Of a DNA stretch of 64,000 nt, positions 59,319 through 64,000 are shown piece after piece. Source of the stretch: Eubacteriaceae bacterium UBA6119 (lineage in GTDB: Bacteria > Bacillota > Clostridia > Eubacteriales > UBA1433); contig DIVZ01000003.1 in assembly GCA_002423395.1 (NCBI GenBank), positions 138,960-202,959 of the forward strand, in the 5' to 3' direction. How positions within the stretch are numbered: position 1 is the first letter of the stretch; each line of letters opens with the position of its first letter. Under the pieces are notes generated by a model, which saw only the letters and a program-made list of their open reading frames with translations, searched no databases and was not told the DNA's origin. The position numbers and the translations under genes were made by a program.

Positions 59319-61509
59319 ATCTGATTCGCTCTGCTAACGCGGTTCTTCTCTCTACTGAATTATTGTTGTTTACCATCATTTGAATAATGCGCTTGCTGCC
59401 CACTAAAACAACTGTATCTTTGGCTCTCGTAACGGCAGTATACAACAAATTGCGGCTTAAAAACTGACCGTAGCCTTCGCACATTAATATTATTGCCGCA
59501 TTAAATTCGCTGCCTTGGCTTTTATGAGTTGTTATGGCATATGAAAGCATAAGCTGATCCGCATCCTCAAAAGCGTAATGCACAATTCTTTCCTGCTCAA
59601 ACAATACTGTAATAAGTTTGTTCTCGGTATTAATGCTTTGAATAACGCCTATGTCCCCGTTAAAAACACCCATTCCTGTTTGCGCCGTTAAAATATTCGT
59701 CCAAATAGCGGAGTAGTTATTTTTTATCTGCATTACTTTATCGCCTTGCCTTAAAGTATAACTTAATACATTTTTTTCTGCTTTATCTTTACTTGGCGGG
59801 TTTAAAGCATGCTGAAGCTGTTTATTAAGATTCTCAACGCCGGTAACGCCTCTTTTAACATGACTTATAACCTGAATGTCATAAATAGGGTCGTAATTCT
59901 TATAAACAGTCAGCCTGTTTGTGCAAAGTTCAAGCACTTTTTGCACAGCCCTATCCGGAGCAGGAGCGTCCATGAAGAAAAAATCATCGCTTTTATTATC
60001 TATTACAGGCATTGTGCCCATATTAATATTGTGCGCATTGTATACAATCATACTGCGCTCCGATTGTCTGAAAATTTTATCGAGTTTTGATGTGCTTGCA
60101 ATATCGCTTGCGATAATATCTTTTAAAATGTTTCCGGGCGCAACCGAAGGCAGCTGGTCTGCATCCCCTACAAGAATAAGCTGCATCTTAACATTCATAG
60201 CTTTAAGCAGATAATACAAAAGCTTTATATCAATCATTGAAGCTTCATCTACAATAATGCAGCCGCCTTCAAGGGGATTATCCTGATTTCTTAAGAAAAT
60301 CATTTTATCATCGGATGAAAAAGTGTATTCAAGCAGACGGTGGATAGTTTTTGCCTCAATGCCGCAGGAGCTTGATAGTCTTTTAGACGCTCTGCCCGTA
60401 GGAGCGCAAAGAAGAGTTTTTTTACCGAGCTTCTCAAAAATATAAAGTATGCATTTTATTATTGTTGTTTTGCCTGTTCCGGGTCCGCCCGTTATTACAG
60501 ACAGACCGCTTCCTATGCTTGCATAAACAGCCTTGCTCTGGCTTTCATGAAACTTAATATTAAAAAGTGCTTCGTATTCTTTTATTAAATTGTTTATTAA
60601 ATCTTTTTCGATGAAATGCGAATTATTTTTGTAAATATTAAATAAAAGCTTTGCGGATTCTTTCTCCGCCGTATATAAATCGGGCAGATAATAAACATTT
60701 TCTTCGTTAATTTGGCAAAGAATTATTTTGCCTGTTTTGCATAAAAACTTCAGCGCGTCCGCAACTATATCATCATCAACATTTAATATACTGCTTGCGG
60801 CTGAGATTAAGTCGTCTTGCGTGCTGTACATATCGCCTCTCTGGCTTATAGTTGATAATATATAATTTACTCCTGCGCGCACTCGGAATGAGGAATTTTC
60901 TTCAATACCCAAAGCAAGCGCTATTTTATCGGCTGTTTTAAAGCCTATGCCGTCAATGTCTTCAATCAGCCTGTATGGATTCTGGCTAACAACAGCTATT
61001 GCAGTACCCTGATATCTTCTGTATATTTTTAAAGCAAAAGAAGTGCTTATGCCATAATTTTGCATGAACATAATCACTTCTCTCATTTGTTCCTGGTCTA
61101 TAAATGTCTGCGCTATTTTCTGCGCCGTTTTTTCACCTATTTTAGGCACTTTAGTAAGTTGTTCGGGGTGATTTTTTATTATGTCAAGCACGTTTGTTCC
61201 GAAATAATTTACTAAATTTTCAGCGTTTGCAGGCCCTATTCCTTTAAACAAACCTGATGATAAATATTTTTTTAACGCCTGCGTATTCGCGGGAATATTG
61301 ATTTTATATTTTAAAGCATTAAATTGTCTTCCGTATATTTTATGCTCGGTAAAATTACCGTAAACGGTAATGTTTTCACCCTCGGTAATCTGCGGAAAGA
61401 CTCCTGTTACCACTTCCATTAATCCGTCTTTATTTAAATCAAATACGGTGTAGTTGTTGTATTCGTTGAAGTATACTATCTGCTCTACGATTCCGCTTAT
61501 TTCGTCCAT
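59302..61509 (-). CDS. recD2: RecD2-like ATP-dependent DNA helicase
   Basis: A 735-residue superfamily 1 helicase without RecB and RecC partners. The N-terminal 300 residues hold an OB-like domain and helix-hairpin-helix motifs (FKGIGPANAENLVNYFG, VPKIGEKTAQKIAQTF, IDGIGFKTADKIAL) typical of RecD2. Walker A is TGGPGTGKTTII near residue 337, motif II is IVDEASMID, and the last motifs are TTHKSQGSEFN and YTAVTRAKDTVVLVG. It moves 5' to 3' on single strands and takes part in repair. Complete; first gene of a pair with comF. Confidence 0.94.
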   Translation of the reverse strand: MDEISGIVEQIVYFNEYNNYTVFDLNKDGLMEVVTGVFPQITEGENITVYGNFTEHKIYGRQFNALKYKINIPANTQALKKYLSSGLFKGIGPANAENLVNYFGTNVLDIIKNHPEQLTKVPKIGEKTAQKIAQTFIDQEQMREVIMFMQNYGISTSFALKIYRRYQGTAIAVVSQNPYRLIEDIDGIGFKTADKIALALGIEENSSFRVRAGVNYILSTISQRGDMYSTQDDLISAASSILNVDDDIVADALKFLCKTGKIILCQINEENVYYLPDLYTAEKESAKLLFNIYKNNSHFIEKDLINNLIKEYEALFNIKFHESQSKAVYASIGSGLSVITGGPGTGKTTIIKCILYIFEKLGKKTLLCAPTGRASKRLSSSCGIEAKTIHRLLEYTFSSDDKMIFLRNQDNPLEGGCIIVDEASMIDIKLLYYLLKAMNVKMQLILVGDADQLPSVAPGNILKDIIASDIASTSKLDKIFRQSERSMIVYNAHNINMGTMPVIDNKSDDFFFMDAPAPDRAVQKVLELCTNRLTVYKNYDPIYDIQVISHVKRGVTGVENLNKQLQHALNPPSKDKAEKNVLSYTLRQGDKVMQIKNNYSAIWTNILTAQTGMGVFNGDIGVIQSINTENKLITVLFEQERIVHYAFEDADQLMLSYAITTHKSQGSEFNAAIILMCEGYGQFLSRNLLYTAVTRAKDTVVLVGSKRIIQMMVNNNNSVERRTALAERIRYENNI

Positions 61510-61588
61510 TGCTTTTCCTTAATATAAAGTAAAAATATACTATTATATTAACATATGTTATTGTCTGCCGCAACAAAGCAATATTTTA

Positions 61589-62197
61589 TTATCGTTTAAG
61601 AAAACTTGAAGCTATTGCGTCGGTTATAACATTTGCCATATCCACTACTAAAGACAGGCGTATGTCTGACAGAGGATTAATGTATTTGGTGTTGACGATG
61701 CCGGTAATGTTTAAATCGCCTATAGGGGGAAGAACATTGCCCGCGCCTATGCCGGGATGCAGACAACCTCGCTCAAATGATATAAGCCCGACACGTTTTA
61801 AGCTTGCGCTTAAGGCGGCGTCTACCGCGAGAATTTTATATTCGGGATAAGAAGCCCGTATATGAGAAAGCTTATCGTTAAAATTTACGGCATGCACCGG
61901 GTTTCTAAGTGTGCCCAAAACCGGAACAGGAATGTTATATTCTAAAAGTCTGCTTCCTATTAACGGCCCTAAACAATCACCAATGCACAAATCTGTGCCT
62001 ATGCATAAAACAATAAATTTTTTATGTAAATATGATTTCATATGTTTTGATAAGATATCCGCGGCGCCTATATCGTGAGTATTTACTGTAATGATATTTT
62101 GTGAAGGCGCGATATCGGGTTTGCTTACTATTTTAGGTTTAAGGGCTTTAAATCCGGGCAGAACAGCGGAAATTGCCGAAAAAACTTTATTTTGCAT
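61589..62197 (-). CDS. yyaC: Spore protease YyaC
   Basis: A 202-residue protein of the YyaC family, related by fold to the Gpr germination protease and to hydrogenase-maturation proteases. The start of its domain is IVLCIGTDLCIGDCLGPLIGSRLL, followed by VPVLGTLRNPVHAVNF and AVDAALSASLKRVGLISFERGCLHPGIGAG. It occurs only in spore formers. The leader can form CTCTTAA/TTAAGAG (62207-62225), which would hide the AAGAGG ribosome binding site, so expression may be controlled at translation. Confidence 0.9.
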   Translation of the reverse strand: MQNKVFSAISAVLPGFKALKPKIVSKPDIAPSQNIITVNTHDIGAADILSKHMKSYLHKKFIVLCIGTDLCIGDCLGPLIGSRLLEYNIPVPVLGTLRNPVHAVNFNDKLSHIRASYPEYKILAVDAALSASLKRVGLISFERGCLHPGIGAGNVLPPIGDLNITGIVNTKYINPLSDIRLSLVVDMANVITDAIASSFLKR

Positions 62198-62292
62198 AAA
62201 AAATACCTCTTAATGTATTTAAGAGATATTTTAATATTACTATATTATCACTATTTGTAAAAACACGGAGACGGTTAAAAATATCGCAAAAA

Positions 62293-63006
62293 TCAGTCAA
62301 ACCACAAGTTAAAGTTTTCCTTATTCTGTATAGCGTTTAAAATACGCTCCTCGCATTTGGGAATTTGTTTTTTCATGCTAAGTATCATTTGCTTCACTTC
62401 CTCACGTTTGCTTTCTCCGTCGGCCGGGCAGTTTTTATGCATTACGGGAAGAGCGAGTTTGTTTGACTGGTATACTATTTCTCTTTCCCAAATGTAAATC
62501 ATCGGTCTTATAAGAGTTACCTGTTTTCTGTCCAGATATGTTACGGGCTTGAATGTATGCATTCTGCCCTCGTAGAGCATTGATAAGAATAGCGTCTCAA
62601 TCGCGTCGTCTGCGTGGTGGCCGAAAGCGAGCTTGTTTATGCCAAGTTTCAGTATTGCGTCATGCAGAGCGCCTTTTTTCATCTTTGAGCATAGAGCGCA
62701 AGGGTTCTTTTCTTTGCGTTCTTCAAACACAACTTGAGCAATATCCGTCTTGACTATATGAAAGGGTACTTCCAAGTCATCACACATTTTTTGTATTTTG
62801 CTGTAATCAGTGCCTTCAAAACCCAAGTCAACGATTATTGCCTGTAAAGTGTATTTAACGGGATAAAACCTTTTGAGTAAATTCAATGCATACAAAAGCA
62901 TAAGGCTGTCTTTGCCGCCCGATACGCCTACGGCTATTACGTCATTTTCTTCTATCATGGCATATTCCTGCATTGCGCGCCTCATGCAGGAAAGTATTTT
63001 TTTCAT
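62293..63006 (-). CDS. TtcA-like tRNA thiolation ATPase
   Basis: A 237-residue PP-loop ATPase of the TtcA/TilS superfamily. The PP loop is GVSGGKDSLMLLYAL near residue 29. ALCSKMKKGALHDA gives Cys-x2-Cys (CALC) as in TtcA, and a third Cys is in KNCPADGESKREEV, so an iron-sulfur cluster can be held. TtcA makes 2-thiocytidine at position 32 of tRNA. Other members of this group activate other thiolations, so the exact target is open. A promoter with TATAAT at 63042-63037 and extended TG lies close upstream. Confidence 0.87.
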   Translation of the reverse strand: MKKILSCMRRAMQEYAMIEENDVIAVGVSGGKDSLMLLYALNLLKRFYPVKYTLQAIIVDLGFEGTDYSKIQKMCDDLEVPFHIVKTDIAQVVFEERKEKNPCALCSKMKKGALHDAILKLGINKLAFGHHADDAIETLFLSMLYEGRMHTFKPVTYLDRKQVTLIRPMIYIWEREIVYQSNKLALPVMHKNCPADGESKREEVKQMILSMKKQIPKCEERILNAIQNKENFNLWFD

Positions 63007-63053
63007 AGTTTTGCTCCTATTTAAACAGTAGGAAATATTATATCATAAAAAAT

Positions 63054-63075
63054 AAAAAAAGCAGGCAAAGCCTGC
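63054..63075 (-). terminator. Intrinsic terminator
   Basis: On the minus strand GCAGGC pairs with GCCTGC, with a three-base loop, followed by a run of T. It ends the gene at 63097-63612 before the ttcA-like promoter. Confidence 0.9.
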
Positions 63076-63096
63076 GGGGTAGTTAAAGAAAAAATT

Positions 63097-63612
63097 TTAT
63101 AACTCTATAGTAGTTTCTTGTTTTGGCAGACGTTCATTAACAAATTTATATAGATTGCATTTTGAGATAGCATATTTATCAAACAAATCTTCTTCAACAG
63201 TTAAGACTGTAGAAAATACTATTTCATTTATTTCATCTTTATTTGATAAGTAGCGAATAGTAATCGAATTTTGAGTGCTCTGCCTGATATTCATAACAGA
63301 CGTAACTTTATTTGTATATTGGAATGAATTAATTTTAGATAAAGATAATATAATTTTTGTATTAATATATTCAAGAGGTGTTATAGTCAATTTTTCGTCA
63401 TCCGCAAAAAGATAACATGATGCATTTTCAACTAATTCTTCAATCCCTTCTAAGTATCTTAACATCAATACGCATTTTGCATTAGTCAATTTCAAACTAT
63501 TATTATATTGTAATGCTATCTTTTTCTTATTTTTATTAACTAAAAAAAAGTATAGACAAAACAAAGCAAAAGCAAGTATGAAGAAAAATAAAATAAGTCC
63601 ATAACCTTCCAT
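63097..63612 (-). CDS. Single-pass membrane protein, unknown
   Basis: A 171-residue protein with one N-terminal membrane helix (residues 5-26) followed by a basic stop-transfer stretch (NKNKKKIALQ). A soluble domain of about 140 residues is rich in beta strands and has no motif I recognise (NASCYLFADDEKLTITPL, KINSFQYTNKVTSV). The strand-rich pattern could be a PH-like domain. GAGGTGG precedes the ATG. It is divergent from the SAM riboswitch and metK. Confidence 0.65.
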   Translation of the reverse strand: MEGYGLILFFFILAFALFCLYFFLVNKNKKKIALQYNNSLKLTNAKCVLMLRYLEGIEELVENASCYLFADDEKLTITPLEYINTKIILSLSKINSFQYTNKVTSVMNIRQSTQNSITIRYLSNKDEINEIVFSTVLTVEEDLFDKYAISKCNLYKFVNERLPKQETTIEL

Positions 63613-63712
63613 TTAACCACCTCTTTTAATCGAATAAACTTTATTAAAAATACGATATGACAATATTATATATATATATATCAATTGTAAAGTGCAGCAT
63701 TAAAACTTTTTA

Positions 63713-63741
63713 TTGACAGCGCATAAAACACTCAATATAAT
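63713..63741 (+). promoter_or_regulatory. Promoter of metK
   Basis: TTGACA at 63713-63718, 17-bp spacer, TATAAT at 63736-63741: a consensus sigma-A promoter. Confidence 0.9.
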
Positions 63742-63766
63742 AAACAATAGTTTAATAGACAAATAA

Positions 63767-63871
63767 ACCTTATAAAGAGCAGACGAGGGACGAGCCTGTT
63801 GACTCTGCGGCAACCTGCATGGCAAGGTGCCAAAACTCACAGCAATAGCTGGATGATGAGGGTATATAAAC
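63767..63871 (+). promoter_or_regulatory. SAM-I riboswitch (S-box)
   Basis: S-box blocks in order: CTTATAAAGAG, GAGGGA, GCGGCAACCTGC, GCAAGGTGCCAAAACTC and GGATGATGAGG. They match SAM-I, with a few departures such as GACTCT where GATGAAACC is usual. A terminator at 63876-63907 follows, so S-adenosylmethionine should turn off metK. Confidence 0.92.
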
Positions 63872-63875
63872 TTTT

Positions 63876-63907
63876 TAAAGCCTCCTTGTTCAGAGGTTTA
63901 TTTTTTT
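63876..63907 (+). terminator. SAM riboswitch terminator
   Basis: CCTC/GAGG and TAAA/TTTA stem segments with one bulged G, then seven T, 14 bases before the metK start. Confidence 0.85.
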
Positions 63908-63920
63908 GAAAGGAGTTTAT

Positions 63921-64000
63921 ATGAGAAAATTATTTACATCAGAATCCGTAACGGAAGGACACCCCGATAAAGTTTGCGACCAGATTTCCGACGCGGTGCT
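63921..64000 (+). CDS. metK: S-adenosylmethionine synthase, N-terminal part
   Basis: The first 26 codons of metK are visible; the gene runs off the window. RKLFTSESVTEGHPDKVCDQ is the invariant start of MetK, with the His of GHPDKV in the active site. It makes S-adenosylmethionine from ATP and methionine. AAAGGAG precedes the ATG, and the SAM-I riboswitch just upstream provides feedback control. Confidence 0.95.
   Translation, partial: MRKLFTSESVTEGHPDKVCDQISDAV

Overview
The window looks like chromosomal DNA of an anaerobic, endospore-forming, low-GC Bacillota bacterium, most likely a member of Clostridia. Four things support this: very AT-rich intergenic DNA; spore genes (a gerA-type germinant receptor operon, a CwlD-type amidase, yyaC); oxygen-sensitive metabolism (class III ribonucleotide reductase NrdDG, FeoAB); and Gram-positive RNA regulators (T-box, FMN, SAM-I and two c-di-GMP-I riboswitches). 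No tRNA, rRNA, CRISPR array, prophage or intact insertion sequence was seen. The only mobile-element trace is a 34-codon transposase remnant at 47070-47171.

Layout. 1-7260: membrane and redox genes (YibE/F, HD hydrolase, PAP2 phosphatase, ferredoxin-flavodoxin, flavodoxin, MFS transporter, two small membrane proteins). 7261-9761: AT-rich DNA with two look-alike stem-closed elements, a long hairpin, a seven-bladed propeller protein and a c-di-GMP riboswitch with no obvious target gene. A membrane diguanylate cyclase follows. 11054-13029: mntH and mntR, divergent around a palindromic operator. 13097-15660: SPFH/zinc-ribbon membrane operon. 16020-18799: nrdD-nrdG behind a promoter carrying two NrdR boxes. 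18980-23910: DUF4405 membrane protein, ECF S component behind an attenuator, APC permease, a second orphan c-di-GMP riboswitch, a tiny zinc-ribbon gene, OsmC and VOC proteins.

24115-28980: a tight operon of four proteins I cannot place confidently, or only by weak similarity, a MoaB/CinA-like protein, a LarA-family (nickel-pincer racemase/epimerase) protein and an esterase. This is the best candidate for an undescribed system. 30041-34959: a VanG-type glycopeptide-resistance set (vanR, vanS, vanG, vanXY, vanT) with a VanR-box-like promoter and a strong terminator hairpin between vanS and vanG. Its VanT is only the soluble racemase domain. 35903-40900: gerA-gerC-small D-like subunit-gerB, then cwlD. 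40937-46979: murI, ridA, prmC, an rlmL-like methyltransferase, ctpA and T-box-tyrS.

47259-50465: a DtxR-family regulator divergent from feoA-feoB and a FeoB-associated Cys-rich peptide, with two matching operators between them. 50562-63612: mostly housekeeping genes on the minus strand (ribU with FMN riboswitch, a QueG-like Fe-S protein, prfB with its programmed frameshift, secA, a DUF5317 protein, hpf, comF, recD2, yyaC, a ttcA-like gene). The window ends inside metK, behind a SAM-I riboswitch.

Themes: metal control (MntR/MntH, DtxR/FeoAB), c-di-GMP signalling (one cyclase with a product-inhibition site and two riboswitches), cell-wall D-amino-acid chemistry (vanG set, murI), and sporulation and germination.
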